From positions 1,368,200-1,432,199 of the forward strand of contig NZ_LT546166.1 of NCBI RefSeq assembly GCF_900078685.2: a DNA stretch of 64,000 bases. Reading direction: 5' to 3'. Shown piece after piece: positions 28,906 to 37,547 of this stretch. The notes under the pieces were generated by a model, which was not told where the DNA came from, did no database searches, and saw only the letters and a program-made list of their open reading frames with translations. This DNA comes from Mycolicibacter icosiumassiliensis (GTDB lineage: Bacteria > Actinomycetota > Actinomycetes > Mycobacteriales > Mycobacteriaceae). Positions within the stretch are counted from its first letter, which is position 1. Each line of letters starts with the position of its first letter. The translations under genes were made by a program, and so were the position numbers.

Positions 28906-30144
28906 ATGTCGCCCGCTCCCGGAATTCTGGTCGGTGTCGATGGATCGCCGTCGTCGGTCGCTGCGGTCGACTGGGCAGCCCGCAACGCCGCTCTGCACAA
29001 CCTGCCGCTCACCCTGGTTCACGTGCTGGCACCGCCCGCGGTGATGACGTTTCCCGAGACACCGATGCCGCCCGGTTACGTCGAATGGCAGCGCGAACAG
29101 GGCGAACACCATCTGCGCGACGCCGTCGACGTCGCCGAGGCGGCCGGGGCGCCGCGGGTTGCTGCGGAGACGGTCGTAGGCTCCACCGTCCCGATGCTGG
29201 TGGACATGAGCCGCGGCGCCGCCCGCCTGGTGGTGGGTTCCCGCGGGCACGGGCGGCTGCGGCGCCGACTGCTGGGCTCGGTCAGCTCGTCACTGGTCCG
29301 GCACGCGCACTGCCCGGTCGCGGTCATCCACGAACGCCATCCGGACGACCCGCCGCGCCCCGACATCGCACCGGTGGTGGTCGGCATCGACGGCTCCCCG
29401 GTGTCGGAGGCTGCAACGGCGCTGGCGTTCGAAGAGGCCTCGTTGCGCGGGGTGGAACTGATCGCGGTGTACGCCTGGCACGACACCGGCTTCTGGGACT
29501 TCCCCGGCATCGATACGGCGGCGATGGCCTCCGACGGAGAACTGGCGCTGGCCGAGCGGTTAGCCGGCTGGCGGGAGCGCTACCCGGACGTCACGGTGCG
29601 CCGGGTGGTGGTCGATGACCGCCCGGCCGACCAACTGATCGACCAGTCGCAGCAGGCTCAGCTGGTGGTGCTGGGCAGCCACGGGCGCGGTGGCTTCACC
29701 GGCATGCCGCTGGGCTTCGGTCTGCGGTCGCGCGGCGAGCTGCTGCGCCGCCGGGCTCGGCCTCAACCACACCCGCTGCGGCCACCAGAACCAGCGGCCC
29801 AGCAGCGCGGCGATCGACGGCGTCATGAACGACCGGATCACCAGGGTGTCGACGAGCAGCCCCAGCCCGATGGTGGAACCCACCTGACCGATCACGCGCA
29901 GGTCGGAGACCAGCATCGACATCATGGTGAACGCGAACACCAGGCCGGCGGAGGTGACGACGGAGCCGCTACCGCCCATGGCCCGGATGATGCCGGTCTT
30001 GACGCCGCCGGGAAGCTCCTCCTTCATCCGGGACACCAGCAGCAGGTTGTAGTCCGAACCGACCGCCAACAGGATGATCACGCTCATCGCCAGCACCATC
30101 CAGTGCAGGTCCAGCCCGATGATGTGCTGCCAGATCAGCACTGA
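28906..30144 (+). CDS. Tandem universal stress protein with antisense-derived tail
   Basis: This frame encodes two UspA domains. The first starts [22 protein letters not shown] and has the ATP-binding loop [35 protein letters not shown]. The second starts [23 protein letters not shown] and reaches [18 protein letters not shown]. The expected end (SVS...PVIVAR, about 20 residues) is missing; from about 29716 the frame reads the antisense strand of mmpL for some 143 Arg/His/Gln-rich codons. The stop was evidently lost with a deletion at the junction of the two convergent genes. ATG 28906 has AAGGAG 6 bases upstream. Universal stress proteins bind ATP or cAMP in dormancy and stress. Confidence 0.75.
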   Translation: MSPAPGILVGVDGSPSSVAAVDWAARNAALHNLPLTLVHVLAPPAVMTFPETPMPPGYVEWQREQGEHHLRDAVDVAEAAGAPRVAAETVVGSTVPMLVDMSRGAARLVVGSRGHGRLRRRLLGSVSSSLVRHAHCPVAVIHERHPDDPPRPDIAPVVVGIDGSPVSEAATALAFEEASLRGVELIAVYAWHDTGFWDFPGIDTAAMASDGELALAERLAGWRERYPDVTVRRVVVDDRPADQLIDQSQQAQLVVLGSHGRGGFTGMPLGFGLRSRGELLRRRARPQPHPLRPPEPAAQQRGDRRRHERPDHQGVDEQPQPDGGTHLTDHAQVGDQHRHHGEREHQAGGGDDGAATAHGPDDAGLDAAGKLLLHPGHQQQVVVRTDRQQDDHAHRQHHPVQVQPDDVLPDQH

Positions 30145-32601
30145 GATCCCGAACGAGGTTCCCAGCGAGAGCAGCACCGTGCCGACGATCACCGCCGAGG
30201 CCACCACGGCCCGGGTGATCAGCAGCATGATGATGAAGATCAGGCACAGCGAGGCGATACCGGCGATGATCAGGTCGTAGGCCGACCCGTCCTTCATGTC
30301 CTTGAACATGGCTGCCGTGCCGCCGAGATAGACTTTCGAGCCCTCCAGAGGGGTGCCCTTGAGCGCCTCGTGCACGGCGTGCTTGATCGGCAGGATGTGT
30401 GAGACGCCCTCCGGCGACATCGGGTCGCCCTCGTGGCTGATGATGAACCGCACCGCGTGCCCGTCGGGGGACAGGAACATCTTCATGCCGCGCTTGAAGT
30501 CGGCGTTGTCGAACGCCTCCGGCGGCAGGTAGAACGAATCGTCGTTCTTGGACTCGTCGAACGCCTTCCCCATGGCGTTCTGGCCGTCCATCATCTTCTC
30601 CATCTGAAGCTGCAGGCCCTCCATGGTGGACTGCATCTTCAGCTGGGTGACCCGCATGTTCGACATCGTCTCGATCATCGGCGGCATGATCTCGAGCATC
30701 CGCGGGATCAGCCGGTCGAGGTTGTCGATGTCGGGCAGCACTTTTTCGAAATCCTCGGTCATCTGGTCGAGGCCGTCCATGACGTCGAAGATCGACCGGA
30801 TCGACCAGCAGATCGGGATGTCGAAGCAGTGCGGCTCCCAATAGAAGTAGCTGCGCATCGGGCGCCACATGTCGTCGAAGTCGGCGATGGAGTCGCGCAT
30901 CTTCTGAATGTCGTCGAGCATCTGGTGCATCTTGACGTCCATGCTGTGGGTGGTCACCGACATCTGGCGGGTGACTTCGAGCATCTGCTTCATGCTGTCG
31001 ATGGAGACCTGCATGTCCTCGCCCATCTTGAGCATGTTCTTCATGCTGTCGAGCTGGTACTTCATGTTCAGCTGCTGGGTAGTGCCCTGCATGCTGATCG
31101 CGAACGGGATCGTGGTGTGCTCGATCGGCGTTCCCAGCGGCCGGGTGATGGTCTGTACCCGCCCGATGCCAGGCACCTCGAAGATGCGCTTGGCGATCCG
31201 GTTGATGACCAGGAAGTCGGCCGGGTTGCGCATGTCGTGGTCGGTCTCGATCATCAGCAGTTCCGGGCTCATCCGGGCCTGGGAGAAGTGCCGGTCCGCA
31301 GCGGCGTAGCCCTGGTTGGCCGGCACGTAATTCGGCAGGTACTGCCGGTCGTTGTAGTTGGTCCGGTACCCCGGCAGGGTGAGCAGGCCGACCAAACAGA
31401 CCGCCGTGGTGGCTACCAGCACCGGGCCGGGCCAGCGCACGATCATCGCGCCGATCCGCCGCCAGGTGCGGATGCGCATCGCCCGCTTGGGTTCCAGCAT
31501 GCCGAAGCGGCTGGCCACCGCCACCACCGCGGAGCCGAACGTGAGCGCCGCGAAGACCACCACCAACATGCCGATCGCCAGCGGGATGCCCAGCGACCGG
31601 AAGTAGGGCAGCCGGGTGAAGTGCAGACAGAAGGTCGCGCCGGCGATGGTCAACCCCGAGCCCAGGATCACGTGCGCGGTGCCGTGATACATGGTGTGGA
31701 AGGCCGATTCCTTGTCCTCGCCGAGTGCTCGCGCCTCCTGGTAGCGGCCGAGCAGGAAGATCGCATAGTCCGTCGAGGCGGCGATGGCCAGCGTCACCAG
31801 CAGGTTCACCGCGAACGTCGACAGTCCGATGATGTTGTAGAAGCCGAGTACGGCCACCACGCCGCGGGCAGCGCTCAGCTCGAAGACCACCATGCCCAGC
31901 ACCAGCAGCACCGTGCCGATGGACCGGTAGATGGACAGCAGCATCGTGATGATCACCACGAAGGTCAGCCCGGTGATGATCTTCAGGCTCTTGTCGCCGG
32001 CGATGTGCTGATCGGCGTTGAGAGCGGCCCCGCCGGTGACGTAGGCGTGCACACCCGGCGGCGCCGGGGTGTCGGCGATCATCTTCTGGACGGCCTCGAC
32101 CGATTCGTTGGCCAGGGTCTCGCCCATGTTGCCGGCCAGATACACCTGGACGTAGGCGGCTTTGCCGTCCGGACTCTGGGATCCCGCCGCGGTCAGCGGG
32201 TCGCTCCAGAAGTCCTGGACGTGCTCGACGTGGGCGTGGTCGGCCTCCATTTTGGCGACCAGTTGGTCGTAGTAGGCGTGGGCGGCGTCGTCGAGTGGCT
32301 GGTCGCCTTCGATGACCACCATCGCCGAGCTGTCCGATTTGAACTCGTCGAACACCTTGCCGATACGCATCATCGCGATCATCGACGGAGCGTCACGGGG
32401 GGCCATCGATACCGCGTGCATCTTCCCGACCTCGTCGAGCTGCGGCACGATGGTGTTCACCAGCACGGTGATGGCCAGCCAGGCCAGGATGATGGGCACC
32501 GCGAGCCGGCGGATCCACTTCGGGATTCCGCCGGGCTTGGGCGGTTGCGCGGCGGGCAGCGTGTCGGTGGCCGCGTCGGTGCTGTCGTGGTGGTTGCTCA
32601 T
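29560..32601 (-). CDS. MmpL-family RND transporter (MmpL4/5-like), tail altered
   Basis: This 1013-residue inner-membrane RND exporter has a first membrane helix near residues 33-52, a TM bundle with the proton-relay Asp-Tyr pair in [12 protein letters not shown], a matching pair in [15 protein letters not shown] near residue 847, and a long Met-rich extracellular coiled coil at about 510-690, typical of the siderophore/lipid exporters MmpL4/5. It is translationally coupled to the upstream mmpS (ATGA overlap). Homology ends around [12 protein letters not shown] plus a short tail; the last about 50 residues are antisense of the stress-protein gene because the native stop is lost. The core transporter is intact. 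Confidence 0.88.
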   Translation of the reverse strand: MSNHHDSTDAATDTLPAAQPPKPGGIPKWIRRLAVPIILAWLAITVLVNTIVPQLDEVGKMHAVSMAPRDAPSMIAMMRIGKVFDEFKSDSSAMVVIEGDQPLDDAAHAYYDQLVAKMEADHAHVEHVQDFWSDPLTAAGSQSPDGKAAYVQVYLAGNMGETLANESVEAVQKMIADTPAPPGVHAYVTGGAALNADQHIAGDKSLKIITGLTFVVIITMLLSIYRSIGTVLLVLGMVVFELSAARGVVAVLGFYNIIGLSTFAVNLLVTLAIAASTDYAIFLLGRYQEARALGEDKESAFHTMYHGTAHVILGSGLTIAGATFCLHFTRLPYFRSLGIPLAIGMLVVVFAALTFGSAVVAVASRFGMLEPKRAMRIRTWRRIGAMIVRWPGPVLVATTAVCLVGLLTLPGYRTNYNDRQYLPNYVPANQGYAAADRHFSQARMSPELLMIETDHDMRNPADFLVINRIAKRIFEVPGIGRVQTITRPLGTPIEHTTIPFAISMQGTTQQLNMKYQLDSMKNMLKMGEDMQVSIDSMKQMLEVTRQMSVTTHSMDVKMHQMLDDIQKMRDSIADFDDMWRPMRSYFYWEPHCFDIPICWSIRSIFDVMDGLDQMTEDFEKVLPDIDNLDRLIPRMLEIMPPMIETMSNMRVTQLKMQSTMEGLQLQMEKMMDGQNAMGKAFDESKNDDSFYLPPEAFDNADFKRGMKMFLSPDGHAVRFIISHEGDPMSPEGVSHILPIKHAVHEALKGTPLEGSKVYLGGTAAMFKDMKDGSAYDLIIAGIASLCLIFIIMLLITRAVVASAVIVGTVLLSLGTSFGISVLIWQHIIGLDLHWMVLAMSVIILLAVGSDYNLLLVSRMKEELPGGVKTGIIRAMGGSGSVVTSAGLVFAFTMMSMLVSDLRVIGQVGSTIGLGLLVDTLVIRSFMTPSIAALLGRWFWWPQRVWLRPSPAAQQLAARPQTEAQRHAGEATAPVAAQHHQLSLLRLVDQLVGRAVIDHHPAHRDVRVALPPAG

Positions 32602-33029
32602 GCGGATTTCACAATGCAGAAGGTCTGGGCGCTCACCGGGCCGGTGGCGATTCTTTCTTCTTTGACGACACCGTCAATGGTGACGCGGCAGCCGATGGTG
32701 GAGCCGTCACCTTGGGCGACGATGTTGGGGCTTACCGCCGGGTTGGTGGTCGACAGGGTCAGCGACCACGGCAGGCTGGCGCCGTCGATCCGTTGCGGCG
32801 TGGCGTCCAGGTCCAGATAGTTGATGTCGGCGTAGGTCCCGTCCGGGCTGAAGATGTCGTAGACCACGACCTTGGGATGGAACGGCTTGGTGTCCTCGAA
32901 CGGGACGGTCCCGTTGCCGCTGTCATCGGCGCCGAAGTAGCCGCGGACTCGCTGCACGGTGAACCCTCCCACCAGAACGACTAGGACGATGAGCAGAGGT
33001 AACCACGCGCGTCTGACAACGCCGAACAT
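32598..33029 (-). CDS. MmpS-family membrane protein
   Basis: This 143-residue accessory protein has one N-terminal membrane helix ([21 protein letters not shown]) and a periplasmic beta-sandwich with the family pattern [36 protein letters not shown] and two cysteines in the second half. MmpS proteins assist their partner MmpL in siderophore, lipid or drug export. The stop overlaps the mmpL start by 4 bases. It is divergent from dnaE2, with a 113-bp shared upstream region that contains a LexA box. Confidence 0.93.
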   Translation of the reverse strand: MFGVVRRAWLPLLIVLVVLVGGFTVQRVRGYFGADDSGNGTVPFEDTKPFHPKVVVYDIFSPDGTYADINYLDLDATPQRIDGASLPWSLTLSTTNPAVSPNIVAQGDGSTIGCRVTIDGVVKEERIATGPVSAQTFCIVKSA

Positions 33030-33113
33030 GAAAACAGTGGCCCTTTCGCATCGTGCCGGAATCTGACACAGATTAGTGCATCAAAGTTCTTTTTCACACC
33101 CACCCGACAATCG

Positions 33114-33129
33114 TCGCACATATGTTCGA
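33114..33129 (+). promoter_or_regulatory. LexA (SOS) box of dnaE2
   Basis: TCGCACATATGTTCGA differs at one position from the ideal mycobacterial LexA palindrome TCGAACATATGTTCGA. It ends 13 bases before the GTG of dnaE2. It is the second LexA site in the window, matching the SOS co-regulation of imuA'-imuB and dnaE2. Confidence 0.85.
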
Positions 33130-33267
33130 TAGCGTGGGGGGCGTGGGCTGGGGCAGTGGGCCGCCGAGCTGGGCGGAAATGGAGCGGGTGCTCGAGGGCA
33201 GGCCTCGTCACATCGCCGCGACGGCCCGTGGCCCGGCGGGGAGTGGCCCGGCGGCTCCGCGGACCCG

Positions 33268-33305
33268 GCCGGCCAGGACGACGGTGTTTTCCCCCCCCTA
33301 CGCCG
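33268..33305 (+). repeat. Left 38-bp arm of inverted repeat in dnaE2
   Basis: This arm encodes the linker ARTTVFSPPYA in the dnaE2 frame. It is the reverse complement of 33605-33642 with 37 of 38 bases matching; the one mismatch is C33295 against G33615, synonymous in the shared Pro codon. The arms enclose 299 bp of inverted PHP-domain sequence. Confidence 0.95.
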
Positions 33306-33604
33306 GGGACCGCGGGCCAGCACCAGCAGGTGCGGGCCGGGCGGGTCCGTGTGCTCGGTGCGGGACTTGGGAAAGGAGGAAGCATCGGTAGCAGCCAGCG
33401 ACAATTCGGCACCGAAGACGGTGGCGATCTCCTGCCCCGCGGCAGCCAGCTCGGCGGCCGCCTCGGCGAACCGCACCACCCCGTACAGACCGTTGTGATC
33501 GGTCAGCGCAATCGCCCGCAGACCCAGCCGGGCTGCCTCGGCGACCAGCTCCTGCGGGGTGCTGGCGCCGTCCAAGAAGCTGTACGCCGAATGCGTGTGC
33601 AGCT

Positions 33605-33642
33605 CGGCGTAGGGCGGGGAAAACACCGTCGTCCTGGCCGGC
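33605..33642 (-). repeat. Right 38-bp arm of inverted repeat in dnaE2
   Basis: On the minus strand this copy runs straight into the PHP-domain codons (PPYAELHTHSAYSF), so it is the copy still joined to its natural downstream sequence. On the plus strand it is fused to GEKGRPRFDLDAL through CTGGCCGGC, which belongs both to the arm and to the expected LAG codons (possible microhomology). Confidence 0.95.
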
Positions 33643-33792
33643 GAAAAGGGCAGGCCGCGTTTCGATCTGGACGCGCTGACCGCGGCGGCCGGCGGGCACT
33701 GGCACATCCTGACCGGATGCCGCAAGGGCCACGTCCGCCATGCGCTGGCCACCGGCGGCCCGGACGCGGCCGCCGCGGCACTGGCCGACCTG

Positions 33793-35922
33793 GTGGACCG
33801 GTTCGGGGCCGCGCGGGTCAGCGTCGAGCTGAGCCGGCATGGGGATCCCTGCGACGACGAGCGCAATGCGGCGCTGGCCGACCTGGCGCCACGGTTCGGG
33901 GTGGGGCTGGTGGCCACCACCGGCGCGCATTTCGCCGGACCGTCCCGGGCGCGGCTGGCGATGGCGATGGCGGCGATCCGGGCCCGGCAGTCCCTGGATG
34001 CCGCCGCCGGCCGGCTGGCCCCGCTGGGTGGCTCGCATCTGCGTTCCGGTGCGGAGATGGCCCGGTTGTTCGCGCAGTATCCCGAGACGCTGACGGCCGC
34101 AGTCGAACTCGGTGAGCAGTGCGCCTTCGCGCTGAAGCTCATCGCTCCGCAGCTGCCGCTCTTTGACGTGCCGGCCGGGCATACCGAGGACAGCTGGCTG
34201 CGCCGGTTGGTGCTGGCCGGGGCGGTCGACCGTTACGGGCCGCCGGGTGGAGGGCCGTTGGCCCGCAAAGCCCAGGTGCAGATCGAGCATGAACTGAATG
34301 TCATTGCTCAACTGGGATTTCCGGGATATTTCCTGGTGGTGCACGATATCACCCAGTTCTGCCGTCGCAGCGACATCCTCTGTCAGGGAAGGGGTTCGGC
34401 GGCCAACTCCGCGGTCTGCTACGCCCTCGGTATAACGGCGGTCGACCCAGTGGTCAATGGGCTGCTGTTCGAGCGGTTCTTGTCGTCGGAACGCGACGAG
34501 CCTCCCGACATCGACATCGACATCGAGTCGGACCGGCGCGAAGAGGTCATCCAGTACGTCTACGAACGCTACGGGCGCGACTACACCGCCCAGGTCGCCA
34601 ATGTCATCACCTACCGGGGCCGCAGCGCGGTGCGCGACATGGCCCGGGCGCTGGGGTACTCGCCGGGGCAGCAGGACGCTTGGAGCAAACAGGTCGGCCG
34701 GTGGCACGGGGTGGCTGAATCCTCCGATGCCGAAGGTATTCCCGAGCAGGTGATCGATTTGGCGACCCAGATCGCGGATCTGCCACGGCATCTGGGAATC
34801 CACTCCGGTGGCATGGTGATCTGTGACCGCCCGATCGCCGATGTGTGCCCGGTGGAATGGGCCCGGATGCCCGGCCGCAGCGTGCTGCAGTGGGACAAAG
34901 ACGACTGTGCGGCCATCGGTCTGGTGAAGTTCGACCTGTTGGGGCTGGGGATGCTCTCCGCGCTGCACTACATGCAAGACCTGGTGGCAGAGCACCAGGG
35001 CATCAAGGTGGACCTCGCCCGAATAGACCTGTCCGAGCCTGCGGTGTACGAGATGCTGGCCCGGGCGGATTCGGTCGGGGTGTTTCAGGTGGAATCGCGC
35101 GCCCAGATGGCCACCCTGCCGCGGCTGAAGCCACGGGTGTTCTATGACCTGGTGGTGGAGGTCGCGCTGATCCGGCCGGGACCGATCCAGGGTGGCTCGG
35201 TGCACCCCTACATTCAGCGGCGCAATGGCCATTCCCCGGTCGAATACGAGCACCCTTCGATGGAGCCTGCGCTGAGAAAGACGTTGGGGGTGCCGCTGTT
35301 TCAGGAACAGTTGATGCAACTTGCCGTCGACTGCGCGGGGTTCTCGCCGGCCGAAGCCGACCAGCTGCGCCGGGCCATGGGTTCGAAACGCTCCGCCGAG
35401 CGGATGCGGCAGCTGCGCACCCGGTTCTACGACGGCATGGCGCAGTGTCACGGCATCACCGGCGCGGTGGCGATGAGGATCTACGAGAAGCTGGAAGCCT
35501 TTGCCAATTACGGATTTCCGGAGAGTCACGCGATGAGCTTCGCGTCGCTGGTGTTCTACTCGGCCTGGTTCAAGCTGCACCACCCGGCGGCGTTCTGCGC
35601 CGCGCTGCTGCGGGCCCAGCCGATGGGCTTCTATTCGCCGCAGTCACTGGTCGCCGATGCCCGCCGGCACGGGGTCGTCGTGCACGGCGGGTGCGTCAAC
35701 GCCAGCCTGGCGCACCCCACGCTGGCCGAAGCCGGGACGCAGGTCCGGCTCGGACTGGGCGACGTCCGCGGCATCGGCGTCGACCTGGCCGAGCGGCTGG
35801 GGGCCGAACGCGAAGCGCATGGCCCGGTCGCTTCGCTGGTGGATCTGACTGCCCGGGCGAGGCTTTCGGGGGCGCAAGCCGAGGCGCTGGCGACCGCCGG
35901 GGCGGGCGACTGCCCGGGATGA
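33793..35922 (+). CDS. dnaE2: DnaE2 main fragment (polymerase core)
   Basis: This is the longest intact piece of dnaE2, 709 residues from a GTG at 33793; the same frame is open from 33613. It contains the end of the PHP domain, the polymerase palm with CQGRGSAANSAVCYALG and the catalytic aspartates of PPDIDIDIESDRREEVIQYVY, the fingers, and the helix-hairpin-helix region. It ends ATAGAGDCPG, where the family continues for about 40 more residues before the OB-fold. Whether this fragment is translated alone is doubtful, as no good ribosome site precedes 33793. Confidence 0.7.
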   Translation: MDRFGAARVSVELSRHGDPCDDERNAALADLAPRFGVGLVATTGAHFAGPSRARLAMAMAAIRARQSLDAAAGRLAPLGGSHLRSGAEMARLFAQYPETLTAAVELGEQCAFALKLIAPQLPLFDVPAGHTEDSWLRRLVLAGAVDRYGPPGGGPLARKAQVQIEHELNVIAQLGFPGYFLVVHDITQFCRRSDILCQGRGSAANSAVCYALGITAVDPVVNGLLFERFLSSERDEPPDIDIDIESDRREEVIQYVYERYGRDYTAQVANVITYRGRSAVRDMARALGYSPGQQDAWSKQVGRWHGVAESSDAEGIPEQVIDLATQIADLPRHLGIHSGGMVICDRPIADVCPVEWARMPGRSVLQWDKDDCAAIGLVKFDLLGLGMLSALHYMQDLVAEHQGIKVDLARIDLSEPAVYEMLARADSVGVFQVESRAQMATLPRLKPRVFYDLVVEVALIRPGPIQGGSVHPYIQRRNGHSPVEYEHPSMEPALRKTLGVPLFQEQLMQLAVDCAGFSPAEADQLRRAMGSKRSAERMRQLRTRFYDGMAQCHGITGAVAMRIYEKLEAFANYGFPESHAMSFASLVFYSAWFKLHHPAAFCAALLRAQPMGFYSPQSLVADARRHGVVVHGGCVNASLAHPTLAEAGTQVRLGLGDVRGIGVDLAERLGAEREAHGPVASLVDLTARARLSGAQAEALATAGAGDCPG

Positions 35923-36332
35923 GCGAGATAGAGCTGGCCGCCGCCGATGTGTGGGCCACCGGAGTGTCCCCGGACAGCTACCCGACCCAATTCCTGCGGG
36001 CCCGCCTCGATGCACTCGGGGTGATCCCCGCCGACCAGTTGCTGAGCGTGCCCGATGGGACCCGGGTGCTCATCGCTGGGGCGGTGACGCACCGGCAGCG
36101 GCCGGCGACCGCCCGCGGGGTGACGTTCGTCAACCTCGAGGACGAGACCGGGATGGTCAACGTGCTGTGTACGCCGGGGGTGTGGACGCGGTATCGCCGG
36201 CCGGCGCAGAGCGCGGCGGCGCTGCTGATCCGCGGACGGGTGCAGAACGCCAGCGGGGCGGTCACCGTACTGGCCGATCGGCTGGGTGTACTCGAGTTGG
36301 GGGTGCGGTCGCGCTCCCGGGACTTCCGGTAG
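35919..36332 (+). CDS. Detached C-terminal OB-fold region of DnaE2
   Basis: This 137-residue frame begins MSEIELAAADVWATGVSPDSYPTQFLRARLDALGV and continues with the OB-fold VLIAGAVTHRQRPATARGVTFVNLEDETGMVNVLC to SRSRDFR, matching the C-terminus of mycobacterial DnaE2. It lies one frame off the main fragment, after loss of about 40 codons. Its ATG overlaps the main fragment's TGA as ATGA, so coupled translation as a separate subunit is possible, but accidental truncation is the simpler reading. Confidence 0.7.
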   Translation: MSEIELAAADVWATGVSPDSYPTQFLRARLDALGVIPADQLLSVPDGTRVLIAGAVTHRQRPATARGVTFVNLEDETGMVNVLCTPGVWTRYRRPAQSAAALLIRGRVQNASGAVTVLADRLGVLELGVRSRSRDFR

Positions 36333-36354
36333 CCGCCGGCGGTAACCTCCACGC

Positions 36355-37002
36355 ATGAACCTCAACTTGTCCGCAGACGAAGTCCTGACCACCACCCGAT
36401 CGGTCCGCAAGCGTCTCGACCTGGACAAGCCGGTTCCCCGCGAGGTGCTCATGGAGTGCCTCGAGATCGCCCTGCAGGCACCCACCGGATCGAACGCCCA
36501 GGGCTGGCAGTGGATGTTCGTCACCGACCCGGTCAAGAAGCAGGCGCTCGCCGACATCTACCGTGCGAACGCCGTGCCGTATCTGAACCGGATGAGGCCC
36601 GACTACGACGAGGGCGACGTACGCGGCGAGCGAATGGAGTTCGTCAGCGGCTCGGCCCGCTATCTGGCCGAGAACCTGCAGGACGTACCGGTGCTGATGA
36701 TCCCGTGCCTTCAGGGCCGGCCGGAGACGGGCGGACTGGGTCTCAGTGCGTCGTTCTGGGCGTCGCTGTTCCCGGCCGCGTGGAGCTACTGCCTGGCGTT
36801 GCGCAACCGTGGACTGGGTTCCTGCTGGACGACGCTGCACCTGCTCGGGGACGGCGAGAAGCAGGCCGCCGAGGTGCTCGGTATCCCGCACGAGGAGTAC
36901 AGCCAGGGCGGGCTGTTCCCCATCGCCTACACCCAGGGCACCGACTTCAAGCCGGCCAAGCGACTGCCGGCCGAGCAGGTGGCGCACTTCGACAGCTGGT
37001 GA
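36355..37002 (+). CDS. Nitroreductase-family flavoprotein, Rv3368c-like
   Basis: This 215-residue FMN-dependent oxidoreductase has the N-terminal nitroreductase motif TTRSVRKRLDLDKPVP, the FMN-binding QAPTGSNAQGWQWMFV, and the C-terminal FPAAWSYCLALRNRGLGSCWTTLHLL. Length and sequence match M. tuberculosis Rv3368c. The physiological substrate is unknown. It starts 22 bases after dnaE2; the M. tuberculosis gene Rv3369 that normally separates them is absent. Its stop codon abuts the stop of the convergent trmL. Confidence 0.92.
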   Translation: MNLNLSADEVLTTTRSVRKRLDLDKPVPREVLMECLEIALQAPTGSNAQGWQWMFVTDPVKKQALADIYRANAVPYLNRMRPDYDEGDVRGERMEFVSGSARYLAENLQDVPVLMIPCLQGRPETGGLGLSASFWASLFPAAWSYCLALRNRGLGSCWTTLHLLGDGEKQAAEVLGIPHEEYSQGGLFPIAYTQGTDFKPAKRLPAEQVAHFDSW

Positions 37003-37467
37003 TCAGATCCCGCCGGCGAACCCCTGCTGGCGCCACGCCTCATAGGCGGCGATCGCGGCGGCATTCGACAGGTTCAGCGAGCGCCGGCCGGGCAGCATCG
37101 GGATACGCAGCTGTGCGGTGATATGCGGGTCGGCCAGCGTCGCCTCGTCCAGTCCGTCGGGCTCCGGCCCGAACATCAGCACGTCGCCGGCTCGGTAGGC
37201 AACGTCGGCGAAGGAGGTCTGGGCGTGCGCGGTGAAGGCGAACACCCGGGCGGGCATCAGCGCCGCCCAGGCATCCGGCAGCGACGCATGTACGGTCACC
37301 GATGCCAGGTCGTGGTAATCCAGCCCGGCGCGGCGCAGCTTGGGCTCGGACAGGTCGAAGCCCAGCGGCTCGACCAGATGCAGCTGCGCGCCGGTGGCCG
37401 CCACCATGCGGATCGCGTTGCCGGTATTGGGCGGGATGCGCGGTGAGTAGAACAGCACGTTGAACAC
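37003..37467 (-). CDS. trmL: tRNA (cytidine/uridine-34-2'-O)-methyltransferase TrmL (SpoU family)
   Basis: This 154-residue SPOUT methyltransferase is the length of the M. tuberculosis SpoU protein Rv3366. It methylates the wobble ribose of certain leucine tRNAs. Motif 1 is FYSPRIPPNTGNAIRM; the trefoil-knot SAM site is formed by LMFGPEPDGL, LRIPMLPGRRSLNLSNAAAIAAYEAWRQ. In M. tuberculosis the next gene is the sensor kinase of the Rv3365c operon. Here an 18-kb redox and sulfur block follows instead. Confidence 0.93.
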   Translation of the reverse strand: MFNVLFYSPRIPPNTGNAIRMVAATGAQLHLVEPLGFDLSEPKLRRAGLDYHDLASVTVHASLPDAWAALMPARVFAFTAHAQTSFADVAYRAGDVLMFGPEPDGLDEATLADPHITAQLRIPMLPGRRSLNLSNAAAIAAYEAWRQQGFAGGI

Positions 37468-37547
37468 AACACGCCATCCTTGCGGTTAACGGGTCGAACC
37501 GCTCCCAACGGCCGGCGCGCGTCGGTGGGCCGCGCGCCTTCAGCGAC

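Larger units (their letters stand above)
33143..36332 (+). pseudogene. dnaE2: Rearranged error-prone DNA polymerase DnaE2
   Basis: DnaE2 is the catalytic polymerase of the SOS mutasome, normally about 1,080 residues. The GTG at 33143 starts VGWGSGPPSWAEMERVL as in other mycobacteria. After PARTTVFSPPYA (to 33305) the frame enters an inverted piece and stops at 33391. The displaced PHP segment (ELHTHSAYSFLDGASTPQEL ... LLVLARGP) is read on the minus strand, 33604 down to 33306. The normal frame resumes at about 33625 with LAGEKGRPRFDLDAL, lacking roughly 15 codons between ARGP and LAGEKG. A second lesion at about 35905 shifts the C-terminal OB-fold into another frame. As assembled it cannot make full-length DnaE2. 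Confidence 0.85.

Noticed and set aside
30433..32820. 795-codon open frame antisense to mmpL
   Set aside because: It is a His/Val/Asp-rich shadow of the MmpL coding strand and has no recognisable domain.
33268..33642. dnaE2 inverted repeats as a phase-variable ON/OFF switch
   Set aside because: Flipping the segment by recombination between the arms joins the N-terminus to the PHP domain but leaves the downstream junction out of frame, ending at a TGA soon after. No recombinase gene is nearby. A one-time rearrangement or artefact fits better.
33298..35583. 761-codon minus-strand frame across dnaE2
   Set aside because: Most of it is antisense to the polymerase core. The piece that matches the PHP domain is in a different minus-strand frame.
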